A stretch of DNA of 64,000 bases from JAACFF01 sp963807975 (GTDB lineage Bacteria; Chloroflexota; Anaerolineae; Promineifilales; Promineifilaceae), in the NCBI GenBank assembly GCA_963807975.1, contig CAWEDV010000001.1, positions 1,178,001 through 1,242,000 on the forward strand, given 5' to 3'. Positions 23,361-32,338 of this stretch are shown here, piece by piece. The notes below the pieces were generated by a model that worked only from the letters and a program-made list of their open reading frames with translations, searched no databases and was not told the DNA's origin. Within the stretch, counting starts at the first letter, position 1; every line of letters starts with the position of its first letter. The position numbers and the translations under genes are program-made.

Positions 23361-25253
23361 ATGAAACGACTGGTATTGTTCTTGGTCACGATCACAGCGG
23401 GTCTTCTTTGGTGGCAGGTGGGAGCATTAGGGGCAGCACCTGAACCCATATACCTGTCGCCCCGTCCACAAGCGGAAATGGTCCAAAGAGAGAGTAGCAT
23501 TGTCATGCGTTTCGCCGAAGAGGTAGATGGCAGCACGCTTATGAATAGTCCCCTAGAAGTCACGGGAAGCATAAGCAATGACCATGAAGGATCTATGATT
23601 CTGGCGCGGGATAAACGAACGATTATTTTCGAGCCGCGGGAGCACTTTACGGCAGGGGAAACAGTCACGGTGCATTTGAACCCTGGCCTATTTACCAATG
23701 ACGAGCAGCGGTTGGCAGTGGACGATTTCTCTTTCACGGTTTCACCACTGCATAAAACCATTGATGAACCCGCTTCACTACTGCCTCCACGAGAGCTGAT
23801 ACGTGAGCGAGAAGTTGGTGAGGAGCTGTCATTTATTCCCAGCCCAGATAACCCGTATGTAACAGTCCCAACCAGTTTTCCCAAATTCACGATCCCTGTG
23901 ACAGCGAACGGAACGGACGCGGGGTATGTGTTCATTAGCAATTTTGTAGTCGATTGGCGGGACCGGGGTGTAACTAGCTCGCGCCCCTTCCTGCTTATAC
24001 TGGACAATATTGGAGAGCCGGTTTTTTATCGAGCCATGCAGCCTGGACGGCCGAGCATGGATTTCAAAAAACAGCCCAATGGTCTTCTGACTTTTGGAGA
24101 ATGGGCGGGCATATTCTATGGTATAGACAGTTCATACAACATTGTGAAGACTTACCAGGCGAAAAATGGCTACCGCACGGATATCCATGATCTACAGATT
24201 CTGCCCGATGATCATGTGCTAATCATGATCTATGATATCCAAGAGATGGATATGACCGCGTATGGGGGCCTCCCAAACGCGCAGGTTACGGGCCTCGTCA
24301 TTCAAGAACAGGACAGTGACGGCAATGTGGTATTTCAATGGCGGAGCTGGGATCACTTCGAATTTGAGGAGAGCGCGGTGGACCTGACCAGAGCCAATAT
24401 CGACTATGTCCATGGTAACTCTTTTGAGTTGGACAGTGATGGGAATCTTATCATATCCAGCCGGGGCATGGATGAAGTTACCAAAATCGACAGGCAGACA
24501 GGTGAGATCATCTGGCGCCTGGGCGGCAAGGCTAATCAGTTTACGTTTGTCAATGATCCGGAGCCTTTCTTTTCGCAGCATGACGCGCGGCGGTTGGACA
24601 ACGGCAATATCACCATTTTTGACAATCACGCTGGTCCAGGGTCGACGTATGCCCGAGCGGTGGAATATAAGCTGGATGTACCCAATATGACAGCAACCTT
24701 GGTCTGGGAGTATCGAAGCGGAGCCATGTCTCAGGCGATGGGCAATGTGCAGCGCCTGCCGAATGGCAATACAATGATCGGGTGGGGTACGCTTTACCCA
24801 TCTTTAACCGAAGTCAAACCGAATGGCGAGATTGCTTTTGAATTGTCTCTAGACCCCCCGGATGATCCAAACCAAGTTCGTAACAGCTATCGCGCTTTTC
24901 GTTTCGAATGGGAGGGAGCGCCAAGGTACAAGCCGGTGCTGGTTGCCAGAAATGAAACGCCCGGTATGACCAGTTTGTATACGAGTTGGAACGGCGCTAC
25001 TAATGTTAGCGCTTATCGTGTATATGGGGGTGAAACGGCCGACAACTTAGAGCTGCTTAGAACTGAGGACAAGGCTAGCTTTGAAACAAAGATCTTGATC
25101 GCGGATGCAGCGGAAAAACAGTGCTATTTCCGGACCTTGCCATTGGACGGTAAGGGACAGCCGATGATGTATTCCAATCTAGCCCTGGCCGAGCACTGCG
25201 TGGCGGGACAAGTTTACAGCCCGATCAATTTAGCTTCGAGGAGCATGAATTGA
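23361..25253 (+). CDS. Secreted arylsulfotransferase-like (ASST family) protein with Ig-like N-terminal domain
   Basis: A 630-residue exported protein: a signal peptide of about 25 residues ending near ALGAA, a bacterial Ig-like domain (SPRPQAEMVQRE through HLNPGLF), then a beta-propeller typical of the arylsulfotransferase group. Propeller segments include DIHDLQILPDDHVLIM, IDYVHGNSFELDSDGNLIISSR and IDRQTGEIIWRLGGK. SQHDARRLDNGNITIFDNH holds the conserved histidine region. The C-terminal 100 residues resemble a fibronectin or Ig-like module. Sulfate-ester transfer activity is a family inference; many members are uncharacterised. It is a single gene with no sulfatase nearby; two CYTH genes follow. 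Confidence 0.85.
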   Translation: MKRLVLFLVTITAGLLWWQVGALGAAPEPIYLSPRPQAEMVQRESSIVMRFAEEVDGSTLMNSPLEVTGSISNDHEGSMILARDKRTIIFEPREHFTAGETVTVHLNPGLFTNDEQRLAVDDFSFTVSPLHKTIDEPASLLPPRELIREREVGEELSFIPSPDNPYVTVPTSFPKFTIPVTANGTDAGYVFISNFVVDWRDRGVTSSRPFLLILDNIGEPVFYRAMQPGRPSMDFKKQPNGLLTFGEWAGIFYGIDSSYNIVKTYQAKNGYRTDIHDLQILPDDHVLIMIYDIQEMDMTAYGGLPNAQVTGLVIQEQDSDGNVVFQWRSWDHFEFEESAVDLTRANIDYVHGNSFELDSDGNLIISSRGMDEVTKIDRQTGEIIWRLGGKANQFTFVNDPEPFFSQHDARRLDNGNITIFDNHAGPGSTYARAVEYKLDVPNMTATLVWEYRSGAMSQAMGNVQRLPNGNTMIGWGTLYPSLTEVKPNGEIAFELSLDPPDDPNQVRNSYRAFRFEWEGAPRYKPVLVARNETPGMTSLYTSWNGATNVSAYRVYGGETADNLELLRTEDKASFETKILIADAAEKQCYFRTLPLDGKGQPMMYSNLALAEHCVAGQVYSPINLASRSMN

Positions 25254-25277
25254 CCTTTGGGATTCGAAAGGTAAAAG

Positions 25278-25904
25278 ATGGAAAATGGTGCTAACCTAAT
25301 TGTTCCAAGGTATGAGTTTCGGGCATTCGCGCAATCCTTCGGGCGGGTGACTGGTGAGATTAGAAGGCGGGCCCAGCCTGAGCTGATTCGTGAGAGCACG
25401 GATAGTTATTTGGTGACGAGGGGCAATGATAGGAATAATGTTAAGCTGCGCACTGACCTTCTGGATGTTAAAGAGCTGATCAATGTGCGCGATGGGCTGG
25501 AACGTTGGTTTCCAGCGTTGAAGCTGGGTTTCCCGGTGGATGCGAAGCAGATCAGGGAAGGAATCTTTCCGGCGCTGGCAGTAACGGCCCCCACTCTGCT
25601 ACGGGATAGGTATGCATCAGAAGCGTTCATCGAGGAAGTGATTTGGCCCCACCCTGAGGTCTTCTTGGCTCGGGTGTTTAAGCAGCGTTTTCATTTTAAT
25701 ATCGATAGCTGTCGGGTGGAGATCAATGAGCTGCTGATCAATGGCGCGGCGATTAGATCGGTGGCAGTGGAGGCGACGGATGTGCAAGCGGTTTTGAGGG
25801 TCAGAGATATGGTCGGCTTGCGGCCCTATGAGAATGTGAATTATGTGCAGGCAATCAAACGCATTTTGGGCTTGGCTGCGCTGCTTGAAAGCTCTTGGAC
25901 CTAG
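25278..25904 (+). CDS. CYTH-like protein, divergent
   Basis: A 208-residue soluble protein with a weak CYTH/triphosphate tunnel layout: PRYEFRAF at the N-terminus in place of EIERKF, then YLVTRGNDRNNVKLRTDLLDVKELI as the basic strand pair, and CRVEINELLINGAAIRSVAVEA as the acidic strands. Family members bind or hydrolyse triphosphates; the essential ExExK motif is degraded here, so catalysis is doubtful. It lies directly upstream of a canonical CYTH gene on the same strand, which supports the assignment. I infer a paired or specialised role; function unknown. Confidence 0.55.
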   Translation: MENGANLIVPRYEFRAFAQSFGRVTGEIRRRAQPELIRESTDSYLVTRGNDRNNVKLRTDLLDVKELINVRDGLERWFPALKLGFPVDAKQIREGIFPALAVTAPTLLRDRYASEAFIEEVIWPHPEVFLARVFKQRFHFNIDSCRVEINELLINGAAIRSVAVEATDVQAVLRVRDMVGLRPYENVNYVQAIKRILGLAALLESSWT

Positions 25905-25914
25905 CGTTGTGGGA

Positions 25915-25953
25915 GTGATCATACGCGCAGAACAGTCCATACGGAATGATCAC
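25915..25953 (+). repeat. Inverted repeat between the two CYTH genes
   Basis: GTGATCAT and ATGATCAC, 8 bp perfect, spaced by 23 bases in the 62-base gap. Could be an mRNA hairpin or a paired operator, as each half contains TGATCA. Confidence 0.5.
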
Positions 25954-25966
25954 TTGATGTGAGATT

Positions 25967-26440
25967 ATGGGAAAAGAAATCGAAAGGAAATATTTGGTGC
26001 ATGAGGATGCGGCATGGCGTGTTATTGAGGGCACTGTTTATCGCCAAGGATATCTGAGCACCGTGAAAGAGAGAACCGTGCGCGTGCGAACCATCGGGGA
26101 CAAAGGGTACCTGACGATTAAGGGGATAACGGTCGGAGCCACGCGGCTGGAATATGAGTACGAAATTCCAGTAGCCGAGGCAGATGAACTTCTAGACGAA
26201 CTATGCGAAAGACCGTTGATCGAAAAGAGACGGCGAAAGTTCGAATTTGAGGGGCTAACTTGGGAGGTTGATGAATTCTTTGGCCAGAATGCGGGGCTGA
26301 TCGTGGCTGAGGTTGAATTGGGTGATGAACAACAGCAGTTCAACAAACCAGGCTGGATTGCACAAGAAGTAACTGATGATGCGCGATATTTCAATGCAAA
26401 CCTGGTCAGCACCCCCTTCTCACGCTGGAAGGAATCATAG
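25967..26440 (+). CDS. CYTH domain protein (inorganic triphosphatase/adenylate cyclase class IV fold)
   Basis: A 157-residue protein beginning GKEIERKYLV, which is the ExExK signature of the CYTH fold. RQGYLS, VRVRTIGDKGYLTIKG, EYEYEIP and VDEFFGQNAGLIVAEVEL supply the remaining tunnel-wall acidic and basic residues in the usual order. This short form is most like the YgiF-NTD and NeuTTM/CthTTM type, which hydrolyse inorganic triphosphate. The key residues are complete, so activity is likely. It is downstream of the divergent CYTH paralogue. Confidence 0.9.
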   Translation: MGKEIERKYLVHEDAAWRVIEGTVYRQGYLSTVKERTVRVRTIGDKGYLTIKGITVGATRLEYEYEIPVAEADELLDELCERPLIEKRRRKFEFEGLTWEVDEFFGQNAGLIVAEVELGDEQQQFNKPGWIAQEVTDDARYFNANLVSTPFSRWKES

Positions 26441-26527
26441 AACTATTGCAGCGGTCAGATAACCATATTGCTAGGCAGTGGAAGATAGTTGGTGAACTGC
26501 AGTACGAAGTCGGGCGACACTGGGGGG

Positions 26528-28552
26528 CTAGCGTTCTGAATTTTGTTTGTTTTTATACCATTGAATAAGGATGAAGATCAATACTGCAGCCAACACGATA
26601 AGCGCGATTGGCCAGAGTGGAAGTCCAGGTGCGTCTGCTGCTTGTTCTTGTGCCTGAACAACGGTGGGTTCTGGTTTTGGTGGACTTGGCGAAGGACGTG
26701 GTGTCTGGCGCGGAGTCGGGTCAACGGGGAGTTCTTCCTGGGGAAGGTCAAGCAGCAGCAGAGGCAGATCATGATCTGAAACGTGGAAGGGTGCCATGTC
26801 CGCAGCGCCTTGGGAAGCATATCCGATTGGATAGTCTGCGTTGGTGTGCAAAATCATGGTTCCTGCAACAGCGGGCAAGAGTGATTCGGAGACGAGGATG
26901 CCGTCGATCAGTTGGGGAACTCCATCATAGACGTAGGAATAACGATCGCGTTCGGGCAGGTTTTGAAGAGTATTAAAGAGCCCTGTATCTTCCGTTAGCT
27001 GCAGCATGGTTGGGGATTTTTCGTAATCATTGAAATCACCAAGGACAATCAGGGCCGTATGAGGATCGGCTGCCCGGCGATCTTGAACAAGGGTGGCGAT
27101 GTGCTGCGCCTGCAGCATCCGCCGGGGGTTTGTTTCTTCCTCCCTTCCCCTTTTGGACTTGAGATGGTTATTGATAATGGTATAGGGGTATCCGTCAACC
27201 TGGACATCGACGCTTAGAGGAGGGCGGCTGAAGAGCGGGCTCTCTGAGGACGTGCAGTTGGCCCCTGGATCTTGGATACCGGTGTCGATAGTTGTACATC
27301 CTTGATGAAGGAAAATATCACCCAATTGAACACGACGCGGGTCGGTCATCAGAGCGAGATCGATTCCGCGCGAATCAGCGCTCTCCCGGTGGGCGACGTC
27401 GTAGGCGAAGCCACAGTACTGGGCTGTTTCTGCGGCAAGGGATCGCAATAGATGTTCATTTTCGATTTCTTGGATGGCAACAATGGTAGGGCAGCCGAGG
27501 GTTTGGCCAATGGCAATCGCCAGTTTACTTTGCTTCAATTCTATTTCGCTGGGAACGATAACGGGCTCTGCGGAGTCTGGTTTGTCTTTGTCGCCATCAA
27601 AATGATCGTTCAAATTGAATGTGGCAATGGTGAATTGGTTCTCAGTCGGATGGAAGGGTTGAGGAAATGCGGGAAAAGGGGCGGGAGACAGTTCAAGCGC
27701 GTCGGTGTCCTGAATAACGATTTTGAAGCGATCAAAGTGGTAAGTCAGAGGTCCAGAGGCCAAAGAGACGAGATCGCCGGTCTTGAGATCGGGCAAGCTG
27801 CTGCAGTTGACATCTGAATGGTGCAGGAAGAGCATGGGCTGTTGAAATTGATCATCAGCCGTCTGGCGTGGAAGAGGCGGCTGACTGGTGAGGGCATCGA
27901 TGAGCGCAAAACCACATCCGGAATGAGTTGGACCAACAACTCGGGCGGGTTCGACGAGCGAAACAAGCATCGTCTCGTGACTTTCAAGGTATTCTTCTTC
28001 CGCTGTGGGATCTAGGGCTAGGTCGAGCACCTTGGGCTCAGGTAAAAAATTGTTCCTGGAAATAAGCTCGATGTTCAAATCACGATCATCGATCTCGGTC
28101 AGACCGTAGAATTCGGTGACCTGTCCAGAGACCTGGAGCAAATCGCCGAGATGGTATCGGGGTCTGCGACGGCCGTGAAAGACGGCAATGGCATCGGAGG
28201 TCTGGGGGTCGCCATCGCTCGTGTCTTCAGGATCTTGTAGGAAGATGGTGTAGTAAACAATGCCTTCACTGTTGCGGTCGGTCATGATACCGGTGACGAT
28301 TCCGCGAAACTGGACTGATTGATCGAGATATGGGGACTTGTTGGTGGAGCCTTGGATATGACCGATGGGAAGCAGATCTTCTTCTTGGGCGGAGACGGCC
28401 GGAAGCAGCGTGGAGAGAAGAAGGAGACAAGCTAGCAATAACAGTGGTCGCGGAACAAACGAACCCCCGATGAGATTGCGCCGGGCAAGGTGTCGAGTAG
28501 GGGAATATGCTATAGTTAAGTACGCCAACACTCGCAACCGCCTTTGACTCAT
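26528..28552 (-). CDS. ExeM/NucH-type extracellular endonuclease, membrane-anchored
   Basis: A secreted nuclease of the endonuclease/exonuclease/phosphatase superfamily. The hydrophobic signal (LLLLACLLLLSTLLPAVSA) starts about 35 residues in, so the true start may be later than the ATG at 28552. Next come an OB-fold-like region (LDQSVQFRGIVTGIM; LGDLLQVSGQVTEFYG), then the catalytic domain with FTIATFNLNDHFD, VAIQEIENEHLL, NNHLKSKRG, LGDFNDYEKSP and HVSDHDLPLLL. A Pro-rich linker leads to a C-terminal transmembrane helix and a short basic tail, so it is probably tethered to the cell surface. A role in using or clearing extracellular DNA is inferred. Confidence 0.88.
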   Translation of the reverse strand: MSQRRLRVLAYLTIAYSPTRHLARRNLIGGSFVPRPLLLLACLLLLSTLLPAVSAQEEDLLPIGHIQGSTNKSPYLDQSVQFRGIVTGIMTDRNSEGIVYYTIFLQDPEDTSDGDPQTSDAIAVFHGRRRPRYHLGDLLQVSGQVTEFYGLTEIDDRDLNIELISRNNFLPEPKVLDLALDPTAEEEYLESHETMLVSLVEPARVVGPTHSGCGFALIDALTSQPPLPRQTADDQFQQPMLFLHHSDVNCSSLPDLKTGDLVSLASGPLTYHFDRFKIVIQDTDALELSPAPFPAFPQPFHPTENQFTIATFNLNDHFDGDKDKPDSAEPVIVPSEIELKQSKLAIAIGQTLGCPTIVAIQEIENEHLLRSLAAETAQYCGFAYDVAHRESADSRGIDLALMTDPRRVQLGDIFLHQGCTTIDTGIQDPGANCTSSESPLFSRPPLSVDVQVDGYPYTIINNHLKSKRGREEETNPRRMLQAQHIATLVQDRRAADPHTALIVLGDFNDYEKSPTMLQLTEDTGLFNTLQNLPERDRYSYVYDGVPQLIDGILVSESLLPAVAGTMILHTNADYPIGYASQGAADMAPFHVSDHDLPLLLLDLPQEELPVDPTPRQTPRPSPSPPKPEPTVVQAQEQAADAPGLPLWPIALIVLAAVLIFILIQWYKNKQNSER

Positions 28553-28601
28553 GTGACTCAGAAGATTGTGGGATATAAGGGTGAAATTGGCAAGTAATGG
28601 A

Positions 28602-28636
28602 AGTCGGTAGTAAGCAGTGAACAGTGAACAGTAGGC
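28602..28636 (+). repeat. Heptameric tandem repeat upstream of the small membrane protein gene
   Basis: AGTCGGT, AGTAAGC, AGTGAAC, AGTGAAC, AGTAGGC in phase; same unit family as the repeat after avtA (AGTAAGC is identical). It lies in the divergent gap between the nuclease gene and the small membrane protein gene. Confidence 0.75.
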
Positions 28637-28663
28637 GTGACAACTTGCTGGTGGAGAAAGTAT

Positions 28664-28981
28664 ATGAATATTAGTAGACCTTTTGTGGAGCTAAAGACAA
28701 GTTCAGGTAATTCAATTGAATGCGGTGATATGACCTTAAGACCAGAGGCACAGGCTCTGGTAGTGAGGCTGCCCTTCATGGGCTTTGTGTGGAACCGTCC
28801 CGTGGCGTTTGTGCTGGAAGCGGATGGACGGCGGGAGCGGTTTCCAATCAACGATACAACGAGGACGGCCGTGTTAATGATGTCTGGTATGGGCATGCTC
28901 GTGACAGTGGCGTTTGTTCTAGCCAGTTTCTTGGCAGGCAGTCGCAGGAGTGAAGAAAATGGTTATAGGAGTTTATCATGA
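28664..28981 (+). CDS. Small hypothetical membrane protein coupled to gerW-like gene
   Basis: A 105-residue protein starting at an ATG preceded by GGTGGAG. Residues 1-65 are polar and beta-rich, and one transmembrane helix (MMSGMGMLVTVAFVLASFLAG) is near the C-terminus, followed by a short polar tail. I do not recognise the family. Its last codon region overlaps the start of the next gene by 4 bases (ATGA), so the two are translationally coupled and probably work together, with this one as a possible membrane partner. Confidence 0.7.
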   Translation: MNISRPFVELKTSSGNSIECGDMTLRPEAQALVVRLPFMGFVWNRPVAFVLEADGRRERFPINDTTRTAVLMMSGMGMLVTVAFVLASFLAGSRRSEENGYRSLS

Positions 28982-29418
28982 AAGAAAACGATGAAGAGAT
29001 TATCATGACGCAGTTGGGATCAGCGGGAGAAGCGATGGAGCTGATCGGCCGACTTTTTGAAGTGGCACAGCCGGATGCTGTTTTTGCTCCAGCGGTGGTG
29101 GTAGATGACAAGACAGTTCTGGTGGCCTCAGAATTGATGGTGTCGATGGGCGCTGGATATGGGGGAGGCGGTGGCTATCAACCTGCGGTGGATAGCGATG
29201 AAGAGGGTGAAGCGAGTTATGGCAGCGGGGGTGGCGGCGGTGGCGGCGGGTTGGCTATAGGCCGTCCGGTGGCAGCGATCACCATTGGACCAGAGGGGAC
29301 AACGGTAGAGTCAATAGTTGATCCCACAAAAATCGCGATTGCCTTTTTCACAACCGTTGCGGCAATGGTGATTACTCTGCTGCAGACGATTCGGTTTATG
29401 AGCCGCAAGAAATTGTAG
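28978..29418 (+). CDS. GerW/YtfJ-like protein with C-terminal membrane anchor
   Basis: A 146-residue protein: an N-terminal region (GEAMELIGRLFEVAQPDAVFAPAVVVDDKTVLVASELMVSMGAGYG split by short turns), a glycine-rich loop of more than 15 residues (about 60-90), a strand pair (RPVAAITIGPEGTTVESI), then a transmembrane helix (IAIAFFTTVAAMVITLL) and a basic tail. Order and Gly-rich loop match the GerW family, named from Bacillus YtfJ, needed for germination. No sporulation gene is visible here, so another role is likely. It is coupled by a 4-base overlap to a small membrane protein. Confidence 0.75.
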   Translation: MKENDEEIIMTQLGSAGEAMELIGRLFEVAQPDAVFAPAVVVDDKTVLVASELMVSMGAGYGGGGGYQPAVDSDEEGEASYGSGGGGGGGGLAIGRPVAAITIGPEGTTVESIVDPTKIAIAFFTTVAAMVITLLQTIRFMSRKKL

Positions 29419-29701
29419 AAGGGAAGTAAACAGGGCAGAGTGGCTTGGAGGCCTGTCTGGCAGCGGAGATGGGAATTCTTACGAAATTCTGATGGTGGTC
29501 TATTACTTTGTTTAGTTTCGTGAAGTAGACTCTTACTGAGTTAATCTATTCTGGGCTATTTGTTCATGGAACAGATGAAGATTGCACGCGAAACAAAAGC
29601 GAGTTTTCTACTCAACAAGGCCGTAGGGATCTTTTGGTCCGAAGCGTTCGTACGAAGTGACGGCTAAGTGGAGCATAGATTTGAATAAGCAAAAGGATAT
29701 T

Positions 29702-32179
29702 ATGACCTACGAAACGACTGAAACAACCTCTGTACCTATTGTGCCGTTGCGCGGCGGGGCTGTGTTCCCGGGATTAACGACGACCATTGCTATCGGCCGT
29801 CGTCGCTCGCTGGCTGCGGCCCAGGCGGCTTTGGAGCAAGGCGGGGACATGTTGATCCTTGTGCAGTACAAAGCAGACATTGACGATCCGGAAGAGCACG
29901 ACCTGGTATCAACGGGTATCGTGGCCACGATTCGCGACATACTTCGCTCGCCACACGTCGGTGTGCAAATGTTGGTGGAACTGCAGAGGCGGGTCGAATT
30001 CGTCGGCCTGGACCAGACTGAACCGTATATGCAAGGCAGCTATCAAGAACTTCCTGAGGTTGCAGATGAACAGAGCGAAGATTTGATGGTGGAAACGTTG
30101 GGCTACCTTGCACAATATGCGGAAGCGATGGGTGAGTCGAACCAGCAGGCAATCGTCAACGCGCGCAGCAAGGAAACAAATGGTGAGTTGGCCGATTATG
30201 TGGCGGGAATGCTCAATGTGCCCTTTGATACAGAGTTGGCACTGCTGACGACATTGGATGGCACTGTGCGACTGGAAGTCGTTTTGGACTTCCTCCAAAG
30301 AGAGTTGCGTATTGCCGAAGTGCGCAACAAGATTCAACAAGAAGCGCGTGAAGGGGCGGACAAGGCCCAGCGGGAGTTTCTGCTGCGTGAGCAAATGAAA
30401 GCCATCCAAAAGGAGCTGGGGCAAGATGAAAACCAGCCCGAGGATATGCGGACTAAGATTGAAAATGCCGGGATGCCGGATGAGGTAAAGGAACGGGCAT
30501 TAAGCGAGTTGAAGCGGCTGGATTACCAAGGTCCACAATCGGCGGAAGCGAGTGTCATTCGAACCTACCTGGAGTGGCTGACAGAACTGCCGTGGAATGA
30601 AGAGACAGAAGACAATCTGGACGTCCACCATGTACGAGAAGTACTAGATGAAGACCATTATGGGTTAGACGATGTGAAAGATCGCATTGTGGAGTATGTT
30701 GCAGTGCGCAAACTGGCAGGCAACAAGATGCGCGGGGCGATCATTAATCTGAATGGCCCTCCAGGTGTGGGCAAGACCAGTATCGCTACCTCAGTTTCCC
30801 GCGCCATAGGTCGGGAGATGGTACGCCTCAGCCTGGGCGGGGTGCGGGATGAAGCGGAAATCCGCGGGCACCGCCGGACATACATCGGAGCGATTCCTGG
30901 GCGGATCATTCGTGCCTTACGGGATGCGAAGACCAGAAATCCGGTAATAGTCTTGGACGAGATCGACAAGGTAGGCACGGATTGGCGCGGCGACCCAGCA
31001 TCTGCTTTGCTTGAGGTGCTGGATCCGGAACAGAATCACAGTTTCACCGACCATTATCTAGAAGTGCCGTTTGATCTGAGCCAGGTCATTTTCATCACGA
31101 CATCAAACCAGTTGAGCACGATTCCGGCGCCTCTGTTGGACCGCATGGAATCGATCCAAATGCTGGGTTATATTGAAGATGAAAAGATGGCTATCGCCAA
31201 TGGATACCTGCTGCAAAAACAGCTTATTGGTCACGGAATCGAAGATGTCGAGGTGAGTTTTGAAAAGGATGCACTGTGCAAACTGATCCGACACTATACG
31301 CGTGAAGCGGGCGTGCGCCAGTTGGAGCGTAATATCGGTAAGGTTGTCCGCAAGCTGGCGGTGAAGATAGCCGCCGGTGATGAAGGAACGTTTGTGGTCA
31401 CAGAAGAGGATATCGAGACTTTCCTAGGCCACGAGAAAGTTACTTATGGTGCAGCGGAAGAGAAAGATGAAGTTGGCGTGGCGACGGGCCTGGCGGTGAA
31501 CGCCTTTGGCGGTGATACGCTGCCTATTGAGGTAAGCATCAGCGAGGGAAATGGCCGTATTACGTTGACCGGTTTGTTGGGCGATGTGATGCGCGAGTCA
31601 GCACAGGCAGCTTTGACTTATTCGCGCTCGAATGCGCGGATCCTGGGTCTTGAACCGGCCATCTTTGACAAGATCAATGTGCATATCCATGTTCCTGATG
31701 GAGCAACACCAAAAGATGGACCAAGCGCGGGTATTGGCATGGCGACGGCAGTGATATCAGCCCTGACCCGCCGTCCGGTGCGCCGGGATGTGGCGATGAC
31801 GGGTGAGGTCACGCTGCGGGGGAAGGTTTTGCCCATCGGCGGATTAAAATCGAAAACAATCGCTGCCCATCGGGCAGGCATCGCAACGGTAATCATGCCC
31901 AAAGATAATGTCAAGGAAATCCCCGAACTGCCGGAGCGGATTCGCGAGGATCTGACCTTGATCCCGGTCAGCCATCTGGATGAAGTATTAAGTGTCGCTT
32001 TATTGGAGGCGGTTGGACCGCCGATCGGCTTAACGAGTGAAAAGCGCGATGGAGAGAATGTGATCATACCGCCGCTGGTCAATGGTGGGACCGATCGTGC
32101 AATCCAGGCCGCGCGGAATCAGGTTGAAGGGCATGGTACAAATCGAGGCGATTTGGGTGTAATTAAAATATCGCTTTGA
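29702..32179 (+). CDS. lon: ATP-dependent Lon protease
   Basis: Hexameric AAA+ serine protease that removes damaged and regulatory proteins. Layout: N-terminal substrate domain from VPIVPLRGGAVFPGL, a coiled-coil region with REFLLREQMKAIQKELG, the AAA+ module with Walker A GPPGVGKTS and VIVLDEIDK, and the C-terminal protease domain with the catalytic serine in DGPSAGIGMA and lysine in LPIGGLKSKTIAAHRAG. The ATG at 29702 has AAAGGA before it; a GTG at 29657 would add 15 residues. The 283-base gap upstream shows a TTCGTACGAA palindrome (29647-29656) but no CIRCE element. It is a single gene with its own terminator. Confidence 0.97.
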   Translation: MTYETTETTSVPIVPLRGGAVFPGLTTTIAIGRRRSLAAAQAALEQGGDMLILVQYKADIDDPEEHDLVSTGIVATIRDILRSPHVGVQMLVELQRRVEFVGLDQTEPYMQGSYQELPEVADEQSEDLMVETLGYLAQYAEAMGESNQQAIVNARSKETNGELADYVAGMLNVPFDTELALLTTLDGTVRLEVVLDFLQRELRIAEVRNKIQQEAREGADKAQREFLLREQMKAIQKELGQDENQPEDMRTKIENAGMPDEVKERALSELKRLDYQGPQSAEASVIRTYLEWLTELPWNEETEDNLDVHHVREVLDEDHYGLDDVKDRIVEYVAVRKLAGNKMRGAIINLNGPPGVGKTSIATSVSRAIGREMVRLSLGGVRDEAEIRGHRRTYIGAIPGRIIRALRDAKTRNPVIVLDEIDKVGTDWRGDPASALLEVLDPEQNHSFTDHYLEVPFDLSQVIFITTSNQLSTIPAPLLDRMESIQMLGYIEDEKMAIANGYLLQKQLIGHGIEDVEVSFEKDALCKLIRHYTREAGVRQLERNIGKVVRKLAVKIAAGDEGTFVVTEEDIETFLGHEKVTYGAAEEKDEVGVATGLAVNAFGGDTLPIEVSISEGNGRITLTGLLGDVMRESAQAALTYSRSNARILGLEPAIFDKINVHIHVPDGATPKDGPSAGIGMATAVISALTRRPVRRDVAMTGEVTLRGKVLPIGGLKSKTIAAHRAGIATVIMPKDNVKEIPELPERIREDLTLIPVSHLDEVLSVALLEAVGPPIGLTSEKRDGENVIIPPLVNGGTDRAIQAARNQVEGHGTNRGDLGVIKISL

Positions 32180-32302
32180 AGTTAGTTCTGAGAGTGCCGC
32201 CAACTTAAAGTAGTACACAAGAACTCACTGAGATATGATGGAGGTTCACAGAGGAAGAATCTGAGGGACCTCCCAGTTAATCTGAGCAAACAGAAGATTG
32301 AT

Positions 32303-32336
32303 GGGACTGCAGGATATATTTGGCGGTCCCTTTTTT
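32303..32336 (+). terminator. Intrinsic terminator of lon
   Basis: GGGACTGC, 12-base loop, GCGGTCCC (8 bp with one G-U), then TTTTTT. Convergent with the UDG gene. Confidence 0.92.
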
Positions 32337-32338
32337 GT

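Noticed and set aside
29419..29701. CIRCE or other heat-shock element before lon
   Set aside because: No TTAGCACTC/GAGTGCTAA pair; only a short TTCGTACGAA palindrome of unclear meaning.
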